NCBI RefSeq assembly: GCF_020447265.1
Contig: NZ_JAJADR010000004.1
Location: 186,001 to 250,000 of the forward strand
Source: Hymenobacter lucidus
GTDB taxonomy: Bacteria > Bacteroidota > Bacteroidia > Cytophagales > Hymenobacteraceae
DNA length: 64,000 bases
Reading direction: 5' to 3'
Shown here: one piece after another, positions 45,460-53,147 of the stretch
Layout: every line of letters starts with the position of its first letter
Position numbering within the stretch: the stretch's first letter is position 1
The notes under the pieces: model-generated
What the model saw: the letters and a program-made list of their open reading frames with translations, nothing else
Told to the model about the DNA's origin: nothing
The model's database searches: none
Program-made: the position numbers and the translations under genes

Positions 45460-45526
45460 TTCGTTTTTGGTTTTTGGTTTTTGGCAGGGTGGTGCCAAAA
45501 ACCAAAAACCAGAAACCAAAAACGAA
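45460..45526. repeat. Heptamer-based hairpin in the lemA-TPM gap
   Basis: The left arm has three TTTTTGG heptamers (45460-45486) and the right arm four complementary units, one with a base change (45493-45526). They share TTCG and CA ends. The hairpin lies directly after the lemA stop. It may reduce read-through from lemA into the TPM genes or protect the lemA mRNA. Confidence 0.7.
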
Positions 45527-45527
45527 C

Positions 45528-46106
45528 CTAGAACTGAACGGTAGGCGCTTTTTGCGAAGCCGCATCGGCCTCAAAGTACGGTTTCTCCTTAAAGCCGAAG
45601 ATGCCGGCAAAAATGTTGTTGGGGAACGACTTAACCGTGCCGTTATAATCGTTGGTAACGGTGTTGAACTTGTTGCGCTCCACGTTGATGCGGTTTTCGG
45701 TGCCCTCAATCTGAGCCTGCAACTCCTGGAAGTTGGCATTGGCTTTCAGCTCGGGGTAGTTTTCCGATACGGCCAGCAGGCGGCCCAGGCCGGAGCTAAC
45801 CTGGCTTTGGGCTTCCTGAAACTGCTTGATGTTTTCGGGCGTCAGGTTGTCGCCCGAGAGCTGCACGCTGGTAGCCTTGGCGCGGGCGTTGATGACGTCG
45901 GTCAGCGTCGACTTTTCGAAGTTAGCGGCTCCTTTCACGGTATTCACCAGGTTCGGAATCAGGTCGGAGCGGCGCTGGTAGGCGCTCTGCACGTTGGCCC
46001 ACTGGCTTTTTACGGCCTGGTCCTTCGACACCATCGTGTTGTAGCCGCACGACGACTGGGAGAGAAGTACGACCAGCCCGAGCAGGTAGAGAAGAAGACG
46101 TTTCAT
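45528..46106 (-). CDS. lemA: LemA family protein
   Basis: A 192-residue lipoprotein-like protein from the ATG at 46106 (the open extension to 46214 lacks a signal). The N-terminal helix MKRLLLYLLGLVVLLSQSSC ends in a lipobox. The LemA signature YNTMVSKDQAVKSQWANVQSAYQRRSDLIPNLVNTVKGAA follows, then a helical bundle with ENRINVERNKFNTVTNDYN and FPNNIFAGIFGFKEKPYF. LemA proteins are periplasm-facing helical proteins with unclear biochemistry, usually linked to TPM proteins as here. It is the first gene of a three-gene minus-strand operon. Confidence 0.93.
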   Translation of the reverse strand: MKRLLLYLLGLVVLLSQSSCGYNTMVSKDQAVKSQWANVQSAYQRRSDLIPNLVNTVKGAANFEKSTLTDVINARAKATSVQLSGDNLTPENIKQFQEAQSQVSSGLGRLLAVSENYPELKANANFQELQAQIEGTENRINVERNKFNTVTNDYNGTVKSFPNNIFAGIFGFKEKPYFEADAASQKAPTVQF

Positions 46107-46288
46107 GTGAAAAAAGAATAGGGAGTTGAAAGGAAAAAGGGGAAGAAGCGGGTTAAGGTAGCAGTTCGGTACTACAAACCGGGTGCTACGGCTGGGTTTG
46201 CAGTACGAATTCAACTCATTGCGGTTGTACTATGGTCCGCTCCCGCAATGATTCACTATTTTGCGGACTTACGCCTGTTTCATAACGC

Positions 46289-47287
46289 ATGAAAGCTGTT
46301 ATCCCCGTCGCTGGTATCGGTTCCCGGTTGCGCCCCCACACCCACACCCAGCCTAAGTCGCTGGTGCCGGTGGCCGGCAATACCATTTTGGGCCACATCA
46401 TCGACCGTTTGCAAGGTGCCGGTATTGAGGAGTTTGTCTTTATCATCGGCTACCTGGGTGAGAAAATCGAGAGCTACGTCCGGCGCCAGTATCCGCACCT
46501 GCGCTCCACGTTTGTGGTGCAGGAGCCGCGCGAAGGTATTGGTCACGCCCTGTGGCTGGCCCGCGACACGTTTCGCCACGACCAGGACGGCGTGCTCATC
46601 ATGCTCGGCGACACGATAGTAGACGTGGACCTGCCCGAGCTGCTGCGCACTAGCGGCAACGTGCTGGCCGTGAAGGAGGTGAAAACACCTTCCATCTTCG
46701 GCGTGGTCGAAACCAGCAATAATGGGAAGGTGACGAAAGTAATTGAGAAGCCGCGCATCCCAAAGTCGAACTACGCGCTGGTAGGCCTCTACAAAATTGC
46801 TGATCCGGCCTGGCTGGCCTCGGCCCTGGAGCGCATGATTGAGCAGGATTTGCGCACGCACAACGAGTTTCAACTCACCGATGCGCTCATGCTTATGATT
46901 CAGGACGGCGCCCAGATGACTACCGCGCCCGTGGACCACTGGTTTGACTGCGGCCGGAAAGACTCCTTGCTCGAAGCCAATGCCAAGCTGCTGAACCGCC
47001 CCGAGTTTCTGAGCAACAAGTACCCCGAGTTTCCTGATACCATCATCATTCCGCCTGTCAGCATCGGCAAGGACTGCACAATTTCGCATTCCATTATCGG
47101 GCCCAACGTGGCTATCGGCGACCGGACCATCGTCAAAAACACGATTCTGAGCGACTCCATCATCGGCTCCTACTCCGAGTTGCGCTCGGCCGTGATGCAC
47201 GACTGCATCGTGGGCTCCGACGCGTCGTTTCGGGGCCTGAACCATAGCCTGAACATCGGCGACAACACTGAAATCGACTACAGCTAA
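46289..47287 (+). CDS. Sugar-phosphate nucleotidyltransferase
   Basis: A 332-residue protein. The N terminus is MKAVIPVAGIGSRLRPHTHTQPKSLVPVAGN, with the G-x-G-x-R-x-x-x-x-T-x-x-x-P-K nucleotide loop of the nucleotidyltransferase fold. VLIMLGDTIVDVD carries the metal-binding Asp, and IEKPRIPKSNYALVGLYKI the sugar-binding EKP motif. The last ~90 residues (from about 235, PDTIIIPPVSIGKDCTISHSIIGPNVAIGD) are left-handed beta-helix repeats. This matches long RmlA-like glucose-1-phosphate thymidylyltransferases, which make NDP-sugars for surface polysaccharides. The exact sugar and nucleotide are not certain. Confidence 0.88.
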   Translation: MKAVIPVAGIGSRLRPHTHTQPKSLVPVAGNTILGHIIDRLQGAGIEEFVFIIGYLGEKIESYVRRQYPHLRSTFVVQEPREGIGHALWLARDTFRHDQDGVLIMLGDTIVDVDLPELLRTSGNVLAVKEVKTPSIFGVVETSNNGKVTKVIEKPRIPKSNYALVGLYKIADPAWLASALERMIEQDLRTHNEFQLTDALMLMIQDGAQMTTAPVDHWFDCGRKDSLLEANAKLLNRPEFLSNKYPEFPDTIIIPPVSIGKDCTISHSIIGPNVAIGDRTIVKNTILSDSIIGSYSELRSAVMHDCIVGSDASFRGLNHSLNIGDNTEIDYS

Positions 47288-47323
47288 GCCATTTTTCTCC
47301 TGCAACCTCCATCTGGCCTGGCC

Positions 47324-47965
47324 ATGAGCGAAGAATTCAAGTTTCAAACCAAAGCGGAATCGGAAGGCAAGGTGCTGGCCCTGGGCGGTCGGATCTGCGA
47401 CTGGTTGCCGGTGCTGGATACGCCGGCCATTCGCGCGGCAGTAGAAGTACAGGGCCGCATGAGCGTGCTGAATGCATTAATCAACATTTCCTTCCAAGCC
47501 CCGGTCGACGTTATTCGTAACTGGCTGACCCAGCATGATTTGCTAGTGTTTCTCTCGCCCGAGGAAGAATCCCTATTGGCCAAAGACAACGACGAACTGA
47601 CCGAGCAGCAATTGATTAATCTGCGCTGGAGCCTGGAAAGCCTGTGGGCCCTGATGTGGGCTACCGGCATGACCGACGAGCTGGCGCCCACCGAGTGGTG
47701 CGGCGACGATATGGCGTCGTTGCTGCCCAATCTGGAAGCTAACGAAGACAACACCAAGCTGACGCAGCCCCGCACGCTCCGGCCCGAGGCAGAGCTGTAC
47801 CAGATGCTCGACTATTATTACCGCCTACACTGGTACTGCGTGGATGAGCGCCTGAACGGTCGGGAAGCACTGGTGTCGGAGAGTCTGGTGTATGAGCGGC
47901 GCAAGGCCCTGGAGTGGGTGTTCAGCCGGGCCCAGGACTGGGATGACGTAGAAATGAGCACGTAA
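47324..47965 (+). CDS. DUF4272 domain protein
   Basis: A 213-residue cytoplasmic protein. DUF4272 features are VEVQGRMSVLNALINISFQAP, DVIRNWLTQHDLLVFLSPEE, the helical NLRWSLESLWALMWATGMTDEL and, near the C terminus, LYQMLDYYYRLHWYCVDERLNG plus VYERRKALEWVFSRAQDWDDV. The family has no known function. It starts 36 bases after the nucleotidyltransferase gene and may share its transcript, although a functional link is not evident. It converges on the next gene at a 7-base distance. Confidence 0.88.
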   Translation: MSEEFKFQTKAESEGKVLALGGRICDWLPVLDTPAIRAAVEVQGRMSVLNALINISFQAPVDVIRNWLTQHDLLVFLSPEEESLLAKDNDELTEQQLINLRWSLESLWALMWATGMTDELAPTEWCGDDMASLLPNLEANEDNTKLTQPRTLRPEAELYQMLDYYYRLHWYCVDERLNGREALVSESLVYERRKALEWVFSRAQDWDDVEMST

Positions 47966-47972
47966 GCGGCTG

Positions 47973-49178
47973 CTACTCGTAGGTAGGCGCAACGAGCGAG
48001 TAGCGTACCGCACTGCTGCTCAGCGTATCGACGTAGAGGGTGAGCTTGCTGCCTAAGCCAGAGGCAAGGTGAAACCGGACTTCGGTAGGGCGCTGCGGCG
48101 CCGCAAACTTGCGCAGCCGACTCAGACTAATGGGGCGGTGTGCCTTCGGGTTGTCGCGGGAGAGTACGAGTAAAATATTATTGCCCGCGTCGAACAAATA
48201 GTGGGAGCGGGTCTGGGCCAAATATTGGTGAATGAAGCCGTAGCCCATTTCTGCCTGAGTTCCGTGAAAGTTGAGGATGCCTGTTTCGCGTCCGTTCAGG
48301 TCGAGCAGGCGGGCGTTGGGGCCTTTTATCTCCCGGTTGGTCATTCCGCCATCCGCATCAATGTAGGTTTCGCCCTCAGCCACCGCTAGTACCGTATTGT
48401 CGTCTACGAGTAAGGCACCGGCCACTTCTTCATTTTTGCGGGCCAACTTTACGTGCCGACCATCGGCATGCACGATTTCGTAGGAGGTGAGCAGGGTGCG
48501 GCCGTCGGGGGTCAGGGTTATATCGTCTTTGGCTCCAAAGGCCCAGCCCTGCATACCAATGTGACGCACCTTGCCGGTAGCTGCGTCCAGCAGTAGTAGC
48601 GCCTCACCACCGTCGTCCGTGTCGTGCAGGTAAAAAGGCACGACAAAGGCCAGGGCATTGAATTTGGGCAGATAGCCATAGAAGTCGGGGGGCGCGGCAA
48701 ATGACATGTTGACGTGGTCGGGGCCCATAGTGGCGGCAAAATCGGCTTTGTGCAGTGTCGTGGTAAATTTCGGCTTGCCCTTGGCATCCATCAGGCGCAC
48801 GGTGTACTCCACCTCGTAGCCGTAGCTGCCCTCCAGCGCCATGGCTTCCGATTTGGCCGTTACTACCTCGGCCGAATCGGTTGGGTCTTTGGGTACAGGC
48901 AGGCGGTGGTGGGAGTCAGTGGCGGCGCTGGTTAGCACCCGGTACTGCTGGCTTCCGATGCTGACAAGTGGCGGCCGGTGTGTCGAATCGGTCAGGGAAT
49001 GGAGCGTAACGAAGGCCGCAGCCGTATCGGCTATGGCGGGCCCCGGGTGGCGCACCACAGCGGCGGGAGTGGCAGCCTCCGCGGGGGTGGCAGGAGCCGA
49101 GGTAGCCGTGGGCTGGCGCGATTCGCAGCTCATCAGCGCGGCACAAAGCAGCAAGGCCGCTAAAAAGGATTTGACCAT
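47973..49178 (-). CDS. Lipoprotein with propeller-like C-terminal region
   Basis: A 401-residue lipoprotein from the ATG at 49178 (lipobox LMSC after a hydrophobic signal); an extension to 49232 lacks a signal. A Thr/Ala/Pro-rich linker precedes a domain with repeated strands resembling WD or propeller blades: HVNMSFAAPPDFYGYLPKFNALAFVVPFY, EALLLLDAATGKVRHIGMQGW, ITLTPDGRTLLTSYEIV and ARLLDLNGRETGIL. No family is assigned. It is alone on the minus strand, divergent from the cluster that starts at 49489. Confidence 0.65.
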   Translation of the reverse strand: MVKSFLAALLLCAALMSCESRQPTATSAPATPAEAATPAAVVRHPGPAIADTAAAFVTLHSLTDSTHRPPLVSIGSQQYRVLTSAATDSHHRLPVPKDPTDSAEVVTAKSEAMALEGSYGYEVEYTVRLMDAKGKPKFTTTLHKADFAATMGPDHVNMSFAAPPDFYGYLPKFNALAFVVPFYLHDTDDGGEALLLLDAATGKVRHIGMQGWAFGAKDDITLTPDGRTLLTSYEIVHADGRHVKLARKNEEVAGALLVDDNTVLAVAEGETYIDADGGMTNREIKGPNARLLDLNGRETGILNFHGTQAEMGYGFIHQYLAQTRSHYLFDAGNNILLVLSRDNPKAHRPISLSRLRKFAAPQRPTEVRFHLASGLGSKLTLYVDTLSSSAVRYSLVAPTYE

Positions 49179-49488
49179 AAGTATAACACAACCAGCCAAG
49201 CCCACCGACGAGCCCCAAGTTGGGCGATACAAGATGAGTAACTACCCGCAAATAATCCAGTCTGCCCAAAGCGGCCAGTAACTGATAAGTTACCTCATTT
49301 GATCCGGTAGCGGCCCTTTGGAATAGTTTTAACCAACTGATGAGCACCGGCTTGCTCACTGCACCGGGCCGGCGTGCGGTTTTTGCCGTAAAATTTTATA
49401 GCCTTACGTACGTTCCACCCACAACCTGCCGGCCGTGCTGGCAGTACGCAGAGGGCGGCGCTCCGTCGACGGCTCTTAATTTGTTCGA

Positions 49489-50865
49489 ATGCATTTGACT
49501 AGTTCTTTCCGTCTGCTTCCGGCTGTGGCCCTTGGGCTGCTGCTCACCGGCTGCTACTCCCGTGATGATATCAAGGGCCAGGCCGGCACCGAAACCCCGG
49601 CGGAGGTGCCACCCACCGAAGTGCCCGGCGCGGTAGCGCCCAAGGAAACTGCGGCCCCGGCAGTTGCGGCCGATGCGGGGGCGGCTGGCCCGCTGCAGGC
49701 CATCAATGTATTTCTGGAAGTATCGGGTTCGATGGAAGGCTTCATGCCCAAAACCGGAGGCAGCGGCTCCAATACCCGCTTTCAGCAGCACGTAGCGCAA
49801 TTTTTGTCGGAAGTAAACCGCAGCAGCGCGGCCCGCAAAACCTTCTTCCGCATCAAGGAGAAACCCTACCGCGACTCCTACCAGCAACTCTCCCAAACCG
49901 TGCGCGGCGGGATTCAGCAGCCGGCCAGCAGCACCGACATCCCCACGGTGCTCGATACGCTGGTGAGCGGCTACTACGCGCCCAACACGGTAAACGTGTT
50001 GATTTCGGACTTCATCTACTCGCCGAAAAACGCCGGGGCCATTCCCTACATCAGCACCGACATTACCGATGCCCTCAACCGCGCCCAGCGCCCGGATCTG
50101 GCCGTGTCGGTGTACGGCTACGCCTCAGATTTTCGCGGGGCCTACTATCCGGCGCTGAAAACGGCTGTCAGGAAAATCAACAGCTGCTGCGACACCGATA
50201 TTCCCTACTACTTCTGGGTTATTGGGCCGGCCGATGCCGTGCGGCGCTTTGACGCCGCGCTGCTGGAAAAGCAGCCCGCCCAGCAAGTCCACTTCGGAGT
50301 GAAATATCCGGTGCCGGCTTCGTCGCTGCTGAGCCGCTTCCAGAATGTGGGCTCCTGGTACTACGGTGAAAAAGACGCGAGCAAGCGGGCCGCCGGCGCT
50401 TCCTACCACACCGTGGCCGTGAGCAGCGTATCGGCCAAAGGGCCGGTGGAGTTTGTGGTGGGCCTGGATCTGAAAACCCTGCCCGGCCTGTACCGGGATG
50501 TTAAGTATCTAAAGCCCAACTTGCAGCTGCAGGCTCAGGACACCGACGCGAAGATTATCGACGTGTTTGCCGCCAACGACCAGACAAAAAACAGCAGCGG
50601 GGCCGAAAATCAGTACACGCATTTCGTGAAAGTGCGCGTTACCAAGCTCGGCAAGGCAGCCCGGCCGCTCCAACTGGTGCTGAAAAACCAGCGCCCGGCC
50701 TGGATCAGCCAATGGACCACCAAAAACGACAGCAACATCAATCAGGCCGGGGCCAAGACGTTTGCCCTGAGCAGCCTGCTCGACGGGGTAGAGGCCGTAA
50801 CGGCTACGGATCAGGAGAAAGCGCCGGTTTTCACCATTCCGCTCACCCTGCAGCCCGCCGACTAA
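49489..50865 (+). CDS. VWA-like lipoprotein, first gene of the cytoskeletal/motor cluster
   Basis: A 458-residue lipoprotein (lipobox LLTGC, Cys22) with a Pro/Ala/Glu-rich linker to about residue 68. The next strand, INVFLEVSGSMEGF, resembles the DxSxS metal-binding motif of von Willebrand A domains, but the first acidic residue is Glu (Glu77-Val-Ser-Gly-Ser81). A later strand, VNVLISDFIYS (Asp174), would carry the third metal ligand. The rest (to 458) is a second, strand-rich region ending in VFTIPLTLQP. It should face the periplasm or surface and bind a protein partner. A 106-base gap with a duplicated 28-base sequence separates it from the small membrane protein gene. Confidence 0.78.
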   Translation: MHLTSSFRLLPAVALGLLLTGCYSRDDIKGQAGTETPAEVPPTEVPGAVAPKETAAPAVAADAGAAGPLQAINVFLEVSGSMEGFMPKTGGSGSNTRFQQHVAQFLSEVNRSSAARKTFFRIKEKPYRDSYQQLSQTVRGGIQQPASSTDIPTVLDTLVSGYYAPNTVNVLISDFIYSPKNAGAIPYISTDITDALNRAQRPDLAVSVYGYASDFRGAYYPALKTAVRKINSCCDTDIPYYFWVIGPADAVRRFDAALLEKQPAQQVHFGVKYPVPASSLLSRFQNVGSWYYGEKDASKRAAGASYHTVAVSSVSAKGPVEFVVGLDLKTLPGLYRDVKYLKPNLQLQAQDTDAKIIDVFAANDQTKNSSGAENQYTHFVKVRVTKLGKAARPLQLVLKNQRPAWISQWTTKNDSNINQAGAKTFALSSLLDGVEAVTATDQEKAPVFTIPLTLQPAD

Positions 50866-50878
50866 GCCCGGTAACGTG

Positions 50879-50971
50879 AACCACCGTTTCCCGTATCATC
50901 CGCACTTGCTTTAATTCCTCCCAACCTCGTTCCACGCCCTGCAAACCACCGTTTGCGCTACATTCCGCACT
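50879..50971 (+). repeat. Direct repeat in the leader of the small membrane protein gene
   Basis: The 28-base stretch at 50879-50906 (AACCACCGTTT...CCGCACT) recurs imperfectly at 50944-50971, ending exactly before the ATG at 50972. The copies match at about 22 of 28 positions. It may be a duplicated translation leader or a regulatory site. Confidence 0.5.
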
Positions 50972-51364
50972 ATGAAAGGTTTCTTCCGCTTTCTGTACGA
51001 ACTCATCGGCACGCCCCAGCCACCTTCCGAAACGCCCGTGTACCGGGAGGTAATTTTCCCCAACGTGGGTTTGCTCACCATCGGCCTGTCGTTGGCAATG
51101 GTCCTGATTTTCTACTACCTCATCAACAAGGCCATGGGCGTGGCCACCTTTAATAAGGTGCGCCACTGGGTTATTTTTCTGATAATCAACGCCCTGTTGG
51201 CTTTCATTATCGGCATCTGGCAAACCAGCTCCCAGGAAGTAGCCTCGCACTCCTACGTGTACTGGATGTCGACCTGGAACGCTATTCTGGGCCTGTTCTG
51301 GTTTTTCCTGTTCTCTGTGCTGCTCAAGCGTGGCTCGACCAACGCCAGCACGACTCCTTTTTAG
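50972..51364 (+). CDS. Small three-helix membrane protein of the cluster
   Basis: A 130-residue protein with membrane helices at about 32-52, 65-85 and 99-118. A short amphipathic N terminus (GFFRFLYELIGTP) precedes them and the C terminus is polar (KRGSTNASTTPF). The first loop has PVYREVIFPNVG. No family is known to me. Its place between the VWA-like lipoprotein and the tubulin-like gene suggests it is a membrane anchor for the system, but that is inference. Confidence 0.7.
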   Translation: MKGFFRFLYELIGTPQPPSETPVYREVIFPNVGLLTIGLSLAMVLIFYYLINKAMGVATFNKVRHWVIFLIINALLAFIIGIWQTSSQEVASHSYVYWMSTWNAILGLFWFFLFSVLLKRGSTNASTTPF

Positions 51365-51383
51365 AGCCAGAAAACTAGTTTCC

Positions 51384-51536
51384 CTCCTCAAATGAGAAGG
51401 GGTTAGGGGCGGTTGAAGTGGCAGAACGATTATTAGAGCTATAGCTGAGAGTCGTTCCCGCTAAACAACATCAACAACGAGCCAACCACCCCAGCGCCGC
51501 CTTCGGCAGCGCGTCCCCTCCTCAGCTGAGGAGGGG
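51384..51536. repeat. Inverted-repeat element before the tubulin-like gene
   Basis: The gap holds CTCCTCAAATGAGAAGGGG on the left and, on the right, a perfect 22-base palindrome (CCCCTCCTCAGCTGAGGAGGGG, 51515-51536) with an adjacent hairpin GCGCCGCC-TTC-GGCAGCGC (51494-51512). It is one of four such elements that sit between genes of the cluster. Confidence 0.6.
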
Positions 51537-51561
51537 AGTTTCGTCAAACTTCAAAAAAGAC

Positions 51562-53010
51562 ATGGCTAAACTGTTCATTTTCGGCATTGGCGGCACCGGC
51601 TCCCGCGTGATTCGGTCCTTGACCATGCTGCTGGCCTCGGGCGTGAAGCTCGCCAACTGCGACCGGGTGGTGCCCATCATCATCGACCCCGACGCCCACA
51701 ACGGCGACATGAACCGCACGGTGGACATGCTCAAAAGCTACCAGCAGATCTACCAGCACCTCGGCCCCCGCGAAGACGGTTTCTTCCAGACGGATATGAG
51801 TACGCTCAGCAGCATCTCGGCCGATACCAACGGTGGCGTCAAAGACACCTTCGTGTTCGACTTCGGCGGCATCAATCAAAGCTTCCGCCAGTATCTGAGC
51901 TACGACCAGCTGTCGGTGGATTCCAAAGGCCTCGTCGAGCTGCTTTTCACCCAGGACAACCTGGAAAGCCCGCTCACCATCGGTTTCCGGGGCTCGCCCA
52001 ACGTGGGAAGCATCGTGTTGAACAAAGTAGTGGAGTCGCCGGAAATCCGGTTTTTCGCCGACAACTTCCAGGCTGGCGACCGGGTATTCTTTATCTCCAG
52101 CATCTTCGGCGGCACCGGCGCGGCCGGCTTCCCGCTGCTGCTCAAAAACTTGAAGGACCCCAACACCCGTCTCAGCAACGCCGGCTACCTGCGCAACGCC
52201 CTGACCGGCGCCGTGACGGTAATGCCCTACTTCGCGCTGCAATCGGAGGATAATTCGGTTATCGACTCCAACTCGTTTCTGACCAAAACCAAGGCCGCCC
52301 TCAGCTACTACGAGCACAACCTGCAGGGCCTCGACGCGCTGTATTACCTGGCCGACACGCCTGACACGCCCTACGAAAACCAGCCTGGCGGCACGGCCCA
52401 GCGCAACAAAGCCCACCTTATCGAGCTGCTGGCGGCCCTGAGCGTGGTCGACTTCATGCAGTACTCCGACGCCGAGCTGCGCAACGGCGCGCCCCACTTC
52501 CACGAGTACGGCCTCGGCACCGACACCCAGGATCTGAACTTCAGCCACCTGCCCGACGAAAGCCGGGAGCTGATTGCCAAGCACCTGACCCAGCTGCTCT
52601 ACTTCTCGCGCTACCACAAGCAGCACCTGCCCACCGACAAGGCGCCTTACCACGACAATCTGAACCTGACCCACGCCCTGCGCAACGAGCCCATCTTCAA
52701 GGAGCTCAACAACTTCCTGCACAGCCCCGAGTACGGCGTTGACGAGTGGCTCAAGGAGCTCAGCCAGAACCGCCGCTCCTTCCGCCCCTTCGATCTGACC
52801 ACCGACGACTTCAACGCCATGATTGCGGGCAAGCCGGTGGAAAAGAAGTGGAACGACTTCTTCAACAAGGGCCTCAGTCAGAACTACTTCCTCAACCAGC
52901 TCAACGACGCCGCCAAGTCCATCCACGAGCCCGACAGCTTCCGCAAGCTCGTCGCCCTCTTCGACCAGGTGACCGACAAGGCCTTCGAGGAAAAGGTGAA
53001 AGTGGTGTAA
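51562..53010 (+). CDS. Tubulin/FtsZ-like GTPase of the cluster
   Basis: A 482-residue protein. The N terminus MAKLFIFGIGGTGSRVIRSL has the glycine-rich first loop of the tubulin fold, and VVPIIIDPDAHN (about 37-47) follows as the next strand. The tubulin signature appears as FISSIFGGTGAAGFP (FGGTGAAG at 182-189), a variant of GGGTG(S/T)G. Later strands (AVTVMPYFALQ) fit the core. The C-terminal 200 residues are mostly helical. This places it with the bacterial tubulin-like proteins that are not FtsZ; it lacks the long FtsZ C-terminal tail. It should bind GTP and may polymerise. The actin/Hsp70-like gene follows. Confidence 0.82.
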   Translation: MAKLFIFGIGGTGSRVIRSLTMLLASGVKLANCDRVVPIIIDPDAHNGDMNRTVDMLKSYQQIYQHLGPREDGFFQTDMSTLSSISADTNGGVKDTFVFDFGGINQSFRQYLSYDQLSVDSKGLVELLFTQDNLESPLTIGFRGSPNVGSIVLNKVVESPEIRFFADNFQAGDRVFFISSIFGGTGAAGFPLLLKNLKDPNTRLSNAGYLRNALTGAVTVMPYFALQSEDNSVIDSNSFLTKTKAALSYYEHNLQGLDALYYLADTPDTPYENQPGGTAQRNKAHLIELLAALSVVDFMQYSDAELRNGAPHFHEYGLGTDTQDLNFSHLPDESRELIAKHLTQLLYFSRYHKQHLPTDKAPYHDNLNLTHALRNEPIFKELNNFLHSPEYGVDEWLKELSQNRRSFRPFDLTTDDFNAMIAGKPVEKKWNDFFNKGLSQNYFLNQLNDAAKSIHEPDSFRKLVALFDQVTDKAFEEKVKVV

Positions 53011-53140
53011 CCCCACCCCAACCCCTCCCCTCTGGGAGAGGGGCTTTAGCAGTAGTTTCTAGTTTTTAGTTTAAAAACAAACTCCCCGACAGCCTTCGTC
53101 TGGCTCCCCTCTCCCGGAGGGGAGGGGCCGGGGGTGGGGT
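53010..53140. repeat. G/C-rich inverted repeat between the tubulin- and actin-like genes
   Basis: The left arm begins at the tubulin-like stop codon (53010-53043) and the right arm ends 8 bases before the next ATG (about 53104-53140). Both share ACCCCACCCC and CCCCTCCCCTC...GGGAGAGGGG with one indel and one mismatch. Each arm can also fold on itself. It belongs to a family of C-rich elements, related in style to 51384-51536. Confidence 0.7.
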
Positions 53141-53147
53141 CCACGCA

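Noticed and set aside
51544-53016. Minus-strand open frame of 490 codons over the tubulin-like gene
   Set aside because: It mirrors the plus gene almost end to end and has no domain features.
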